Shown piece by piece: positions 32,037 through 43,579 of a DNA stretch of 64,000 bases (within the stretch, counting starts at the first letter, position 1; each line of letters starts with the position of its first letter). Origin of the DNA: Phyto melanocephala (Eukaryota > Arthropoda > Insecta > Diptera > Rhinophoridae); NCBI GenBank assembly GCA_941918925.1, contig OW799235.1, positions 37,160,701-37,224,700 of the forward strand, given 5' to 3'. The notes under the pieces were generated by a model. That model was not told the DNA's origin. It saw only the letters and a list, made by a program, of their open reading frames with translations, and made no database searches. Both the position numbers and the translations under genes were made by a program.

Positions 32037-33930
32037 TTGGTATATCGAAATGAAACCAGTTGGTTTTTATATATTGAATGTTCAATTGCTCTACTTGTGT
32101 TTTACAGTTTTAATGAAAATGATTTAATTCGTCTAATGTGCTTGTCATATAAATATTCACAAGTTTTGTATTTTCCCTTGAAAATTTAAAATATGTTTTT
32201 TTAAACAATTTCTCTCAGTGTCATTTTGGAATGTAGGAATTTCAACTTAGAACACACACTGTGTCCTTGCGGTTGAAACATGATGAAACAATATAAAAGA
32301 AGAGAGTAAAAAAACATATTTCATTAAATAATATAAAGTGCGAAGAAAGGAAACATACAATGGCGTTTTGTTTAAAAAAAATTCAAACTCTGTATATATG
32401 TATGTATGTAAGTTTGGGATGTATTTAGAGCATAGAACGTGCAAAGGATCACTTATTGATATGTAGAAAAACCAAAAAACAAACATTTAATCACGCGTTA
32501 AAATTTTTTAGTATTTTTATATTTTTGGATAGTTTTTGTGTATAAATTTACTGCAAGACAACATTTTAAATGAAATGAAGCCCCTAAAATCAGAAAAAAT
32601 TTTAACAAAAGAAAAAAAATTTATTGGACGAGTTTTGTATAATTTTTTATGTACATGTATGTACGTGTTTAAAACAATAAAGCACCAACAAAATTCATAA
32701 AAAAAATAAAATTTTTATACAAAAGAACAGAATAATAAATGTGTGCTGAAAAATCCTTACCATTATTTATAACAAGAGTTTTGGGTTTGTAGTTAAGTGT
32801 ATTAAATATTTAAAGTACTCGGTCTTGTTGTTGTATTTACTTAAAAACTTACTTCCTTTTATTCATAACTAGTTCCGGTTGCTAGTTCCGGTTTTGCATT
32901 ATTTAGTTCCCTTGTTTTTTTCTTCTTTCCCATCTGCTTTCTTTCTTCTTTGAGAATACAAATAAATTTCAGCTGTTTTCCAAGTTATTTTTGGTACAAG
33001 TGCATGCTTGTGTCTACAATTCAAGTCAAAAACAGTCACTTGTATATGCGTGTGTTCGGGTAGTATTTGAAATGTACTTACCTACATATGCATGTACTTA
33101 TGTATTTATTTATGGCATAGGACACGACATATGACAAATGGAAATTTTTCTACACAAATCCTAACGGAACATGTTACATATGCCTACAATCTAAATAAAG
33201 TCCCAGTAACTGTGATATTTAGAAGTACGACTGAAGTAATTGAAGTAAAAATCATATGGTTTATTTCCTACTTCACAATTACATCAGCTGCTTTTATCAT
33301 AAATTTTGAAAACATAGTCCCCCATTTACATTTCCTTAATAAACAGATCGATAATACATTCACATATGTATTTAAAAACAGCTTGCTCTAATTTCTATGC
33401 AAGTAAACGCGTTTTAGAATGTACACATAAGAAATAAAAATATATACAGTGATGAGAAAACCAATAACAGCAGAATGTAAGAAAAAATTAAAATTTATTA
33501 CATATGAACGTTTTTGTCAGTCTTCAGATTGAAACACAATTTTTTGCGGAGGTATTTTAATACGAGTTTTGACATATTGGATACTTCTCACCGTGAGTTA
33601 GTTAGACAATACTCAATTAAAACGCATAAAGTAACCATCTTAATCGTATCTTCTGATCAAAACGGTTAGAAGAAGAAGAAAAGAAGTTTTCTGGCCCAGG
33701 ACAACAAGAAAATAAAAATTTTCATCAAATTTTTTATTTTATTTGAAAATACCTGCTATATATGTTATAATTTAATGAAAATAGAATATGAGAAGCCATT
33801 CTTACCAAATAAAAAATTTTTTTTTTCATATTGTTTCAAACTCTTAATAAACTTTTATTATGCTTCCGTGCTTATTATGCTTTATTTAGGTGCAAACAGA
33901 ACAGAATAAAAATTTATAATTATAATCATA
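32037..33930. other. 1.9-kb AT-rich stretch without recognised features
   Basis: A 99-codon frame at 33092-33391 (plus) has no recognisable motif and probably arises by chance. Short ATGT repeats occur near 32395-32410 and 33080-33110. Confidence 0.35.
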
Positions 33931-33934
33931 ATAG

Positions 33935-34050
33935 AGGATCAACACACTATGATTGAAATGTATGATTGTGGTTAAAACATATAATGGTTGCAAGTTACCA
34001 TTATTATGTTTAATTAAAGTGTCATGCAATAATCATATTATGACAACAAA
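33935..34050. repeat. Imperfect hairpin
   Basis: ACATATAATGGTTGCAAG and ACTTGCAACCATTA-type arms (with bulges) meet near 33990, and weaker pairing extends outward through ATGATT and AATCAT segments. It may be a degenerate MITE; no target duplication was found. Confidence 0.35.
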
Positions 34051-34146
34051 TAATATGAACAACCTGTGCTCAATTCAGAGGTGAATTATTGTTACTCCTT
34101 CTAAATTAAATTAGACGTATCAATTTAGTTTCTGCTATTAAAAAAA

Positions 34147-34312
34147 ACTTAGATATTTCAATATAGTCCTTTATTCTTCCAAAAACTTTGTATGTAAAGA
34201 AATTATATGAATTTAAGATAAAGCGTGTCACCTAAATTATCTTACATAATAATGTCATTGACTATAACAATGTCTGTAGCGAATTTCATCATCACACCTC
34301 TAATTTTGTAGG
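34147..34312 (+). repeat. D repeat fragment
   Basis: 'CTTAGATATTTCAATATAGT' through 'TCATCATCACACCTCTAATT' is a middle part of D. It stops next to the arm-like segment that starts near 34418. Confidence 0.7.
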
Positions 34313-34417
34313 CTTTCTTGAATAGAATAAAAGGGATCAAGGAGCTCTTATAAATACTGATACTATAATTTGAGATAACCCTTTGTGTGGGTACAGTTTT
34401 TCGTATGTGTGCTGGAG

Positions 34418-34935
34418 CGTTTATTACTTTGCTACCGCAATCGTACAAATTAAACAACCCTTTGCTCGTTAATTATTTTTTTTTTTAATTCTGAGAAGCA
34501 CAAACATGTCAAAAAGGTTTTTTCCAAACAATTTTTCTAGGAGAAGAACATTAACTACTCAATTTGATGTATATCAAACAAAAAAACTAAAATTTTGTGA
34601 AAATTAGCTATATCACTTAATTGTAAATAAATTCGAAAGCAATCAACCGATTTTTATGATCGATATCTTATTTTATTCCTATTACAGGAGGCTTTACAAT
34701 AAAATTATAAATTTTAACAATTTTTCCCGTTTTCGATTTTTATGATTTTTTGAAAACAAAAAAAAATTGCTATTTTCACTTAAAAAATATATTTTTTGCT
34801 TTATTTTTTTATTATTACTCCGAAACTACTAAGCCGATTAAAACGCAATATATAAAAGTTTTAAAGGCTATGTAAATTTAAATTTTTCAAAGTTTATTTT
34901 AATAATATCGGACTTACCGTTTTCGAGTTATCATT
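34418..34935 (-). repeat. Diverged relative of the palindromic element's arm
   Basis: 34418-34540 resembles 11230-11360 (GTTTATTAC..CGCAATC, AACCCTTTG..T, TTTTTTAATTCTGAGAA, GTCAAAAAGGTTTT). 34620-34700 resembles the right arm (AATTGTAAATAAATTCGAAA against AATTGCGAATAAAAGCGAAA, then CGATTTTTATGATC). Identity is moderate, so this is a separate, older family member. On its other side a Jockey fragment follows. Confidence 0.55.
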
Positions 34936-34969
34936 GATTATGTGAAGAAGCGTCTAACAAAATCTTGAA

Positions 34970-35850
34970 TTTTAAATGCCAACGAGCCCGAACATATACA
35001 CGTCAACGTTTGCCGATGACACCGCCTTTATAAATGTAAACAGTGACCCAATAACTGCTTCTCAACAATTACAGACTCATATTCATGAACTAGAGAAATG
35101 GTTGAGTCTATGGAAAATAAAAGTAAATCCGTCCAAATGTGCTCACGTGACTTTTAAGCGTAGAAGAGACAATTGCCCAGCGATAAAAATAAACATAATC
35201 CCCGTCCCGGTGGAGAATCAAGTTAAGTATTTAGGAATTCACCTTGATCATCGCTTAACATGGTCCCGTCACATTGAGGCTAAAATATCTGCTATTAAAA
35301 TTTAAAACCTCAAAGCTACATTGGCCAAAAATCTACACTTGCTTTGGATTACAAAGTCCTCTTGTATAAGACCATTATAAAGCCAATATGGACTTACGGC
35401 ATCCAGCTATGGGGTACAGCCTGTGCATCAAATATCCAAAAACTTCAAAGCAGACAGTCTAAGATACTCAGATAAATTGTCGGCGAACCATGGTACGTAC
35501 GTAATACCTACATTCACCGAGATCTAAATATTCCAACTGTTTCTGAAGATACAATAAAGTATTCGCACAAGTGCGTAAACAGACTGACGGTCCATCCCAA
35601 TCCTCTCGCCAGGGACCTCTTGCTATTTTAAGGACATAAGCGGTTAAAAAAGCCGATACATTGAGCCTCGCGAGAAGGCTCCCGTAACTCCAATCACGTA
35701 ACACTAGTATCTAAGATTTGAATACGATTAGTTAGTTATTTCAGTGGTAGTAATTAATATATAATTAGTATTAGATTTAAGATTTGTATACATATTGTAA
35801 ATTTCTATTAGAAAGATTCAATATTTTATTATAAAAGAAAAAAAAAAAAA
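34970..35850 (+). pseudogene. Jockey-clade LINE, 5'-truncated reverse transcriptase end
   Basis: A frame at 34976-35302 gives PTSPNIYTSTFADDTAFINV with the catalytic FADD box, then HELEKWLSLWKIKVNPSKCA, VTFKRRR, VKYLGIHLDHRLTWSRHI: the palm and thumb end of a Jockey reverse transcriptase. After a stop, other frames continue with TIIKPIWTYGIQLWGTA, LQSRQSKILR and HPNPLARDLL. Homology starts abruptly just before FADD, as in 5'-truncated LINE insertions. A poly-A tract at 35838-35850 marks the 3' end. At least two frame breaks make it inactive. Confidence 0.85.
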
Positions 35851-35854
35851 TTTA

Positions 35855-36273
35855 ATTAAAAATGTAAAAAAAACCTCTCAATAGAATTTAAAATTTGGAC
35901 GATATTTGTAGTACTGGAACCACAACACATCAAAATTGCATAGTGGTTTTAAAAGCCTCTTAAATGTTTTAAATCTTGTTGCCTTGTGTTATAAATCAAA
36001 TTTCCAAAAAATATCAGTTTTATATACCCTCTACAAAAAAATTGGTCCCTGAACATAAACTCGTGGAATTTAGTCATTACAACTCGTTAAATTCAAATCC
36101 GCCTTCAGTTTTTGCGTTTTACGTACAGATTTTTTATGGGCATGGTTAATATTTTCCCTTAAATCAACGGATTTGAATAATTGAAACAACAAAAGATGCA
36201 GAATAAAATTACTTTTAAGTCAACCTTATATATATTTTTTTCAATTTTCAACTGTTTCGGAGTTATTAAGAAA
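35855..36273 (+). repeat. Diverged arm-like sequence, left of the Helitrons
   Basis: Its right part, with CTGTTTCGGAGTTATTAAGAA (36251-36271), read in reverse, resembles 34815-34870 (ATTACTCCGAAACTACTAAG), so it is probably the second, inverted arm relative. The rest is AT-rich and not clearly assigned. Confidence 0.4.
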
Positions 36274-36619
36274 CTAGAAAAGCCCGACACGCGTTGCTAC
36301 GCCCCTTAATGAATAAACATGCATTCTGAATTTAATTTTTTTTAATGGGCGTGGCACTGCCCACTTTTACAATCACGAAACTGTATACTCATGACAGCTC
36401 AATATGTGTGAAAAGTTTCAGAAAAATCGGTCAAATGCAAGTAGCTAAAAATGATAACTATTTTTTTCTGGGCGTTGCCCTGCCATCTTTTTGCCACCCA
36501 TAAACACTCCCTGGAATGTGTACAACAACTTGCCAATGTTTGAGTCCGATCGGTTTTACAGTTTCGGAGTCTATAGCTAACACACACACACACACAGAGT
36601 TTCACTTTTATATATGAGA
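36274..36619 (-). mobile_element. Helitron copy 1 (non-autonomous, 346 bp)
   Basis: On the minus strand the unit begins TCTCATATATAAAAGTGAAA, has a GT run, and ends GGGCTTTTCTAG with a GC-rich hairpin region (GCGTAGCAACGCG) just before CTAG. TC at the 5' end and CTRR preceded by a hairpin at the 3' end are Helitron hallmarks. The outer left base is A, as expected for insertion between A and T. No Rep/helicase gene. It contains about one internal 120-bp unit. Confidence 0.8.
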
Positions 36620-37483
36620 CTAGAAAAGCCCGGCGCGCGTTGCTACGCCCCTTAATGAATAAAAATGCATTAAGAATTTAAATTGAATACCAAGTGCAAA
36701 AAGCTAAAAATTTAAAAGTTTTTTAATGGGCGTAGAACTGCCTACTTTTCTAATCACGAAACTGTATAGTCATAACAGCACAATATGTGTGCAAAGTTTC
36801 AGAAGAATCAATGAAGCTCAAGTAGCTGAATATTATAATTTTTTAAGGGCGTCGCCCCGCCCACTTTTCTAATCACGAAATTGTATAGTCGTGACAACTC
36901 AATATGTGTGCAAAGTTTCACAAAAATCGGTCCAGAGCAAGTACCTCAAAATTTTACTTTTTTTATGGGCGTGGCACTGCCCACTTTTCTAATCACGAAA
37001 TTGTAAAGTCATGAAAGCTTAATATGTGTGCAAAGTTTCAGAAAAATCGGTCCAGTGCAAGTTCCTCAAAATTTTACCTTTTTTTTAATGGGCGTGGCCC
37101 TGCCCACTTTTCTAATCACGAAATTATAAGGTCATGACAGCTCAATATGTGTGCAAAGTTTCAGAAGAATCGGTGAAGTTCAGGTAGCTGAAAATTATAA
37201 ATTTTTTATGGGGGGGCCCGCCCACTTTTCTTATCACGAAATTATAAAGTCATGACAGCTCAATATGTGTGCAAAGTTTCAGAAAAATCGGTCAGGTGCA
37301 AGAAGCTAAAAATGATAACTAATTTTTTATGGGCGTAGTCCCGCCCACTTTTTTCCACCCATAAACACTCCCTGGAATGTGTACAACAACTTGCCAAAGT
37401 TTGAGTCCGATCGGTTTTACAGTTTCGGAGTCTATAGCTAACACACACACACACACACAGAATTTCACTTTTATATATATAGA
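36620..37483 (-). mobile_element. Helitron copy 2 (non-autonomous, 864 bp)
   Basis: It has the same TC...CTAG ends as its neighbours and joins copies 1 and 3 without any spacer. Inside, a unit of about 115-122 bp (TGGGCGTGGC..TGCCCACTTT, then ATCACGAAAT, CAATATGTGTGCAAAGTTTC) repeats roughly five times. Frames seen across it are by-products of the repeat. Confidence 0.85.
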
Positions 37484-38350
37484 CTAGAAAAGGCCGGCGC
37501 GCGTTGCTACGCCGCATTCTGAATTTAAATTAGATATCAAGTGGGCGTGGCACTGCCCACTTTTCTAATCACGAAACTGTATAGTCATCACCAAAATCGG
37601 TCCAGAGCAAGTACCTCAAAATTATAATTTTTTATGGGCGTGGCCCCGCCTACCATTTTAATCAAGAAACTATATACTCATGAGAGTTCAATATGTGTGC
37701 AAAGTTTCAGAAAATCTGTCAAGTGCAAGAAGCTTAATATTATAACTTTTTTTATGGGCGTGGCACTTCCCACTTTTCTAATCACGATATTGTATTATAA
37801 TAAGAGCTCAATATGTGTGTGCAAAGTTTCCGAAAAATCGGTGAAGTTCAAGTACCTCAAAATTATAACTTTTTTTATGGGCGTGGCCCTGCCCACTTTT
37901 CTTATCACGAAATTATTTAGTCATGCCAGCTCGATATGTGTGCAAAGTTTCAGAAAAATCGGTCCAGTGCAAGAACCTCAAAATTATAACTTTTTTTTAT
38001 GGGCGTGGCCCTGTCCACTTTTTTAATCACGAAATTATAAAGTCATGACAGCTCAATATGTGTGTAAAGTTTTAGAAAAATCGGTCCAGTGCAAGTACCT
38101 CAAAATTAAAACTTTTTTAGGGGCGTGGTCCCGCCCACTTTTCTTATCACGAAATTATTTAGTCATGACAGCTCGATATGTGTGCAAAGTTTCAGAAAAA
38201 TCGGTCAAGTGCAAGTAGCTAAAACTGATAACTAATTTTTTATGGGCGTGGCCCCGCCCACTTTTTTCCACCCATAAACACTCCCTGGTATGTGTACAAC
38301 AACTTACCAAAGTTTGAGCCCGATCGGTTTTACAGTTTCGGAGTCTATAG

Positions 38351-38381
<31 letters not shown>

Positions 38382-38402
38382 TTTCACTTTTATATATATA
38401 GA
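37484..38402 (-). mobile_element. Helitron copy 3 (non-autonomous, 919 bp)
   Basis: It has the same ends, and the base after 38402 is T, completing the A/T target with the A at 36273. The internal ~120-bp unit is repeated about six times. A 130-codon plus-strand frame at 37634-38026 is only the repeated unit translated. Confidence 0.85.
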
Positions 38403-38580
38403 TTGGTGGCGAAAAAAAAAGTTATTTTTATTAAAAAACAATATTTTTTGGTTTTACAAAATTCGTAAAAAAATTATTTGGCAAGCTAACTATACTGGGA
38501 ATAAAATAAGCCATAAATAATGAAAACTGATGCACAAATGTTGATTTTATTCACAATTAAGTAAAGGTACCTACTTTGAC
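38403..38580 (+). repeat. Arm-like sequence, right of the Helitrons
   Basis: GATGCAC followed by TTTTATTCACAATTAAGTAA (38530-38563) matches the left arm of the palindromic element (TTTTATTCGCAATTGAGTAA at 10259-10278) with two mismatches. The Helitrons therefore inserted into an arm relative whose outer part is 35855-36273. Confidence 0.5.
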
Positions 38581-38693
38581 AAACATTATGTAACACATTA
38601 ATACTTGCATTTTGCGGTTTAGGTACAAAACCACATATATTGCTCAATTTCTTCGAACCAGATTAATTAGAACGTATGTATTTATTTTTCCTA

Positions 38694-38798
38694 GAAAATT
38701 TTGGTGCAGTATCTGATGAGCATGGTAAAAGATTCCACCAAGATATTGTGCCTATGGAAAAAAGATTTTTAAGATTTCTGCTAGGAAATCAATCGTGA
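38694..38798 (+). pseudogene. C-terminal exon remnant of the same arthropod protein family
   Basis: After a good acceptor (TTATTTTTCCTAG), the frame reads ENFGAVSDEHGKRFHQDIVP, then MEKRF, LRFLLGNQS and a stop. ENLGAVSDEHGERFHQD-like segments followed by MExRYQG are, as I recall, the C-terminal signature of the uncharacterised arthropod protein whose N-terminal Cys-rich part is at 10377-10892. Similarity ends after MEKR. The remnant lies about 120 bp inside an arm-like sequence, as the other one lies inside the palindromic element. Function unknown. Confidence 0.6.
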
Positions 38799-38810
38799 AG
38801 CAGCATATAA

Positions 38811-39278
38811 CACACTAACAAGTAATAATTAATTTTTGATGTTACAATAATATTAAATTTTATTTAAGATTTTAGTTTATACAAAAGAAGTAAGATTGAT
38901 TATTTACTTTTGTTATAATAAATACGTATTAAATATTTCAATGTCAGTATTTTATTTAAATACGAATATCTAAACGTGATAAAATAAATTTGTAAACAGA
39001 TTCGGATTCAGCACGCTAAAGTCACCAGTGTAATTTTTATGTATACGGTAGGGTAGTAAAATATAATTTAAAATTTAGAATCAAATATTGTATAAAAATC
39101 AGTCACATATGTGTCCGTTATTATGAAAATGGTCTAACGCAGAAAAAAACATAATATCACTTTAAGCTAAAACATATCACATCATATTATTTTAAACTAA
39201 ATTAGTTCCATGTGATTTTCAAATGTTGTTAAAAATTAACCATTTACAAATGTTTGCTATTTTAATAATGTGCTCTGC
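38811..39278. other. AT-rich gap without recognised features
   Basis: No frame, repeat or signal identified. Confidence 0.35.
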
Positions 39279-40360
39279 GCACAATTACAACGAATGACGA
39301 ATTTTGCTCAACACGAAGAATTCGTCGTGTGTAGCACAATAACGACGAAAAAGTAACATCTTTTATAAAGGGTCCGCCAAATAACTTTTTTTTTTGAAAA
39401 TGCTATAAGCCGTCCTGTTGAAACCAAATGTTGCCAATATCCTCCTCTTAAGTTTTTGTGAACAAAAATTCGTTCAACATGGCCCGATAACGATCGCCAT
39501 TGACTACGGCCACTCCTTGCTCATTTTCAAAGAAAAATTGCCCAATTATGCCTCTGGTTCAAAATCCGCACCGAACGGTGACTCGTTTTGGGTATATCGG
39601 CTTTTCAATGTATGCGTGCGGGTTTTCTGTGCCCCAAATGCGACAATTTTGCTTGTTTACATACCCGCCAAGATCGAAATGAGCTTCATCTGAAAAGTTG
39701 ATTTTTTTGACAAAATCGGCCAAAGTAATGTCGCAATATTTCCCAGCGTTGTTCAAGCGTATACACAACCATATTCGTTCAGCGGAAGGATAAAACTAAA
39801 TATCTGTCAAATCTGACATGAGCTAAGTGTTACCATTCACGAAATAAGCACTAGTTAAAAAAAAAAATGTTAGATGACAGACCTTTTAGCTGATAAAATT
39901 CGAAGAATTTAAATTTTTGTAAAACTCAACAATATAATAAATATAATTTCTGTCATATTAAAAACTTTTTTATGTGTGTGACCATATGAAAAAAATGATC
40001 ACTTAATAAACTTAAACATTTGCAAAAACACAAATATAAACAAATTTTTGTAGTTTACTATTTTATATTTATTTTAAATGTTTTGAAATAAAAAATAAAA
40101 CAATTACTAACATAAAAACTAACTTTATTTTCTGAAAAAGTTGTGAAGTACAGTAAAATATAATAAAAAATAGTCACCTTGTACCGAGTTGTTCGTCGTT
40201 CGCCGGCGTAAGAAATAGAAATAAATCTATTGCAGAGTTCGCCGCGTATAGCGAATTTTGACTGACAGCACAATTGTATGCATTCTTATATACACAAAGG
40301 TGTTTTAATTTTGATGACAAATATTCGCGATGAAAAATTCGCCGTTCGTCCCAATTGTGG
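39279..40360. mobile_element. Unclassified TIR element holding a mariner MITE
   Basis: CACAATTACAACGAATGACG at 39280 and, inverted, CACAATTGGGACGAACGGCG ending at 40359 are imperfect terminal repeats; similarity continues through CGAATTTT for about 37 bp. Subterminal CGACGAA and CGTCGTT motifs recur near both ends. Its interior is AT-rich without a transposase, apart from the mariner at 39368-39896. The target duplication is unclear. Confidence 0.45.
39368..39896 (-). mobile_element. Mariner deletion derivative (family of 56018)
   Basis: Ends AAGGGTCCGCCAAATAAC and, at the other side, AAAGGTCTGTCATCTAAC read inward, between TA dinucleotides (39366-39367 and 39897-39898). It keeps a transposase start (VVYTLEQRWEILRHYFGRF) joined by deletion to the first catalytic block (NFSDEAHFDLGGYVNKQNC), then ENEQGVAVVNGDRYRAMLNE and WFQQDG. 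The C-terminus is deleted. The N-terminal junction is the same as in the copy at 56018, so they descend from one deleted element. Confidence 0.85.
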
Positions 40361-40734
40361 TATTAATCAAAATTTTTTAAAAAATTAGGCTTATTTTTTT
40401 AGATTTGCTGCTGACAGTAATGACAACGATTGCATAACATGTCCTTGTGAACATATAAAAATAGTACCGTTATAATTTGTTGCACATGTTTTCATTATAT
40501 GATTTTATTCGGATTGTGCATTTCGTTTTTTCGAAGTAATTTTTGCAAAATGTTCAACAGTGAAAATGGTATATGTAACTCAATTCAACCTCAGTAAACA
40601 ACATTTCCGTATGAGATAAACACAAAATTTCACCTGTATAAAAAATTTTCAAAAATTAATTCCAAAATTTTAATGGTAAACAATTTAAAACTATTTTATT
40701 ATTTAATTTATTCAAACGCAATATTTTTTTATAC
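40361..40734. other. AT-rich gap without recognised features
   Basis: Nothing recognised. Confidence 0.35.
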
Positions 40735-41005
40735 CAATCACCAAAAAAGAAATTGTATATTTATTTTGTCATGCCGTTTGTAACTTAACGAAATATCAAT
40801 TTTAGACCCCATAAAGTAAATATTTTCTGAGTCCTGGTTTCAATTAAGGACGATCTAGATATGTCCGTCCGTCTATTGAAAGCCGAATCGAAAAAGTTAG
40901 GGGCATAAAATTTTGCCAAAATATTTCGAGTATGTAAGGCTTGTTTGGCATTTTAAAATTGCTAAATCGTTACATTAGGAAGAGAGTAATGCAAGAGTAT
41001 AAAAA
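40735..41005 (-). repeat. D repeat fragment
   Basis: 'TTTTGTCATGCCGTTTGTAA', 'TTAGACCCCATAAAGTA', 'GATATGTCCGTCCGTC' and 'GCAAGAGTATAA' follow the D order in reverse. Truncated after about 270 bp. Confidence 0.75.
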
Positions 41006-42212
41006 AAAATAATGTTAGCAATTTATTTGAACAGCCAATGAGATGTTAATTGAAAATATTTTTTTCCATACAACCCATCAAACAATTAATTTACTGATGA
41101 AATATTATATCTTGAAATGGTCAAGTTAAAAAACGCGAATAATTGAAGGAAAAAAAAATAAACAAATCTCAATATTCAATTTTACAAAGCTTTATGCCCG
41201 GCCTTTTTAAATAATAATGTACTACATACATAGTACATATAACAAACAATAATTTGGCACGTGTACGAATATAAGGAGAGTCAATAGTAAAAATGAACAA
41301 GTAAGAGTACTATATTCGGCTGTGCCAAATCTTTTATACCCACCACCAATTTTGTGTACATTTAAAGCACAATATTTATTATTTTGTTAATCGCTATAGA
41401 ATAATCTCTTTATAATAAAATATGTATCACTTTCTTTGTAGAGGGTGGTTAAATTTTAAGGGCCCATGTTGAAGGTGAACCACATCTAAACTTCAACTTT
41501 TTTCTTGTATTTCATTTGACATTTCTCAATCTCAGACTAACTCAATTTGAACCGTGGAAAGATACGCAATCGAGCAACGCTTTTAAATATTAAACATTTT
41601 TATACCCGCCACCAAAAAAATGGTGGGGGTATATTCATTTTGTCATTCCGTTTATAACACATCGAAATATCCATTTTAGACCCCATAAAGTATATATATT
41701 CTGAATCAGGGTTTGATTTGATGACGATCTAGCTATGTCCGTCCGTCTGTCCGTCTGTTGAAAGCACGATAGAGGTCGCACCGAAAAAGCTAGGGGGCTC
41801 AAATTTTGCCAGAATCTTTCTTATAGACAAGGTTTGTTTGGTATTGAAAATGGGCTAAATCGGAATATTAGGAAGGGAGTTATAGCTCGAAAAGCAAGAG
41901 TAGGTCGAAAAAACCGTGTCCTTCAAACATCGAATAAAATGGAATTGTGTCCAAACGCATTAACGTAGACTCATGAAACTTCGAATATATATTTCCTGAG
42001 CAAAAACAATATTTTTCCCCGAAAATTATCAAAATCTATGCATTAGGAGAGGAGTTATCGATCAAAATGTACGAAAATTTATACCGCACAGTGTATTTTT
42101 CGGTATATTTAAAAACAAAAACGTCATAAAAGCAACAAAATTGGATGTACGACTCTGAAATTTTGCACACTTTGCTTTTTGGAGAGACGCTTTTTTGTAA
42201 CGGAAAATCAAT

Positions 42213-43577
42213 GTGCCACGCCCACTTTTACGCCCACCTCCCATATAACGTTTTACCTAAAATTCATATAATTTTTCTATTAATAAAGATTTTGGAATAA
42301 CAAAGGGCTATATTGAAACACCTAAATTGTACTCATTAGCAAAAACAACTTTGACACGCCTACTATAACGCCCACTTTTCACGTTATCTACCGTTAATGA
42401 AATTTAAAAGCTCATAAAACCGCCAAAATTAGAAGTGTGATGATCAAATTTGCTACGTATATCCTCCTAGGCAGTATCATTAATGTGCCAGAAAATTAGG
42501 GTGCCACGCCCACTTTTACGCCCACCTCCCATATAACGTTTTACCAAATATTCATATAATTTCTCTATTAATAAAGATTTTGGAAAAATAAAGGGCTATA
42601 TTGAAACACCTAAGTTGTACTCATTAGAAAAAAAAACTTTGACACACCTACTATAACGCCCACTTTTAACGTTATCTACCGTTAATGAAATTTAAAAGCT
42701 CATAAAACCGCCAAAATTAGAAGTGTGATGATCAAATTTGCTACGTATATCCTCCTAGGCAGTATCATTAATGTGCCAGAAAATTAGGGTGCCACGCCCA
42801 CTTTTACGCCCACCTCCCATATAACGTTTTACCAAATATTCATATAATTTCTCTATTAATAAAGATTTTGGAAAAATAAAGGGCTATATTGAAACACCTA
42901 AGTTGTACTCATTAGAAAAAAAAACTTTGACACACCTACTATAACGCCCACTTTTAACGTTATCTACCGTTAATGAAATTTAAAAGCTCATAAAACCGCC
43001 AAAATTAGAGGTGTGATAATCAAATTTGCTACGTATATGCCTCTAGGCAATGTAATTACTGTGCAAGAAAATTTTGGTGACACGCCATTTTTTACGCCTA
43101 CCTCCCATATAACGTTTTACCTAAAATTCATATAATTTCTCTATTAATAGAGATTTTGGAATAATAAAGGGTTATATTGAAACGCCTCAGTTGTACTCAT
43201 TCGCAAAAACAACTTTGACATGCCTACTATAACGCCCACTTTTCACGTTATCTACCGTTAATGAAATTTAAACGCTCATAAAACCGCCAAAATTAGAGGT
43301 ATGATGATCAAATTTGCTTCGTATATCCTTTTAATCAATGTAGTCGTTGTGCCAAAAAGTTTAGGTAACACGCTCACTTTAACGCCCACCTCCCATAACG
43401 GTTTATCTTAAATTCATGTAATTTCTCTATTGAAAAAGTTTTTGGGAAAATAAAGGACTATATTGAAATATCTAAGTTGTATTTATTAGCAGAAACTTTA
43501 TTGACACGACTACTTTAACGCCCACTTTCATTGAAAGACTACATTTACAAAAGCATTTTAGTAGCATATCGAAGTTA
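42213..43577. repeat. Tandem array, 288-bp period, about five units, inside D2
   Basis: The phrase GTGCCACGCCCACTTTTACG or a variant starts at about 42213, 42501, 42789, 43078 and 43366, spacing 288-289 bp. Units starting at 42501 and 42789 are nearly identical; the last two are diverged. Each unit holds the CTACCGTTAATGAAATTTAA block and a CAAATTTGCT-CGTATAT segment. Recent unequal exchange would explain the identical pair. Confidence 0.85.
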
Positions 43578-43579
43578 TA

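Noticed and set aside
33092..33391. A 99-codon plus-strand frame
   Set aside because: No motif, no splice or promoter context, and composition typical of AT-rich noise.
37634..38026. A 130-codon plus-strand frame with three internal repeats
   Set aside because: It is the translation of the ~120-bp unit inside a Helitron; frame openness comes from the repeat, and unit edges do not respect codons.
42213..43577. CRISPR-like regular repeats
   Set aside because: The period is 288 bp with whole units repeated and no unique spacers; the context is an insect transposon.
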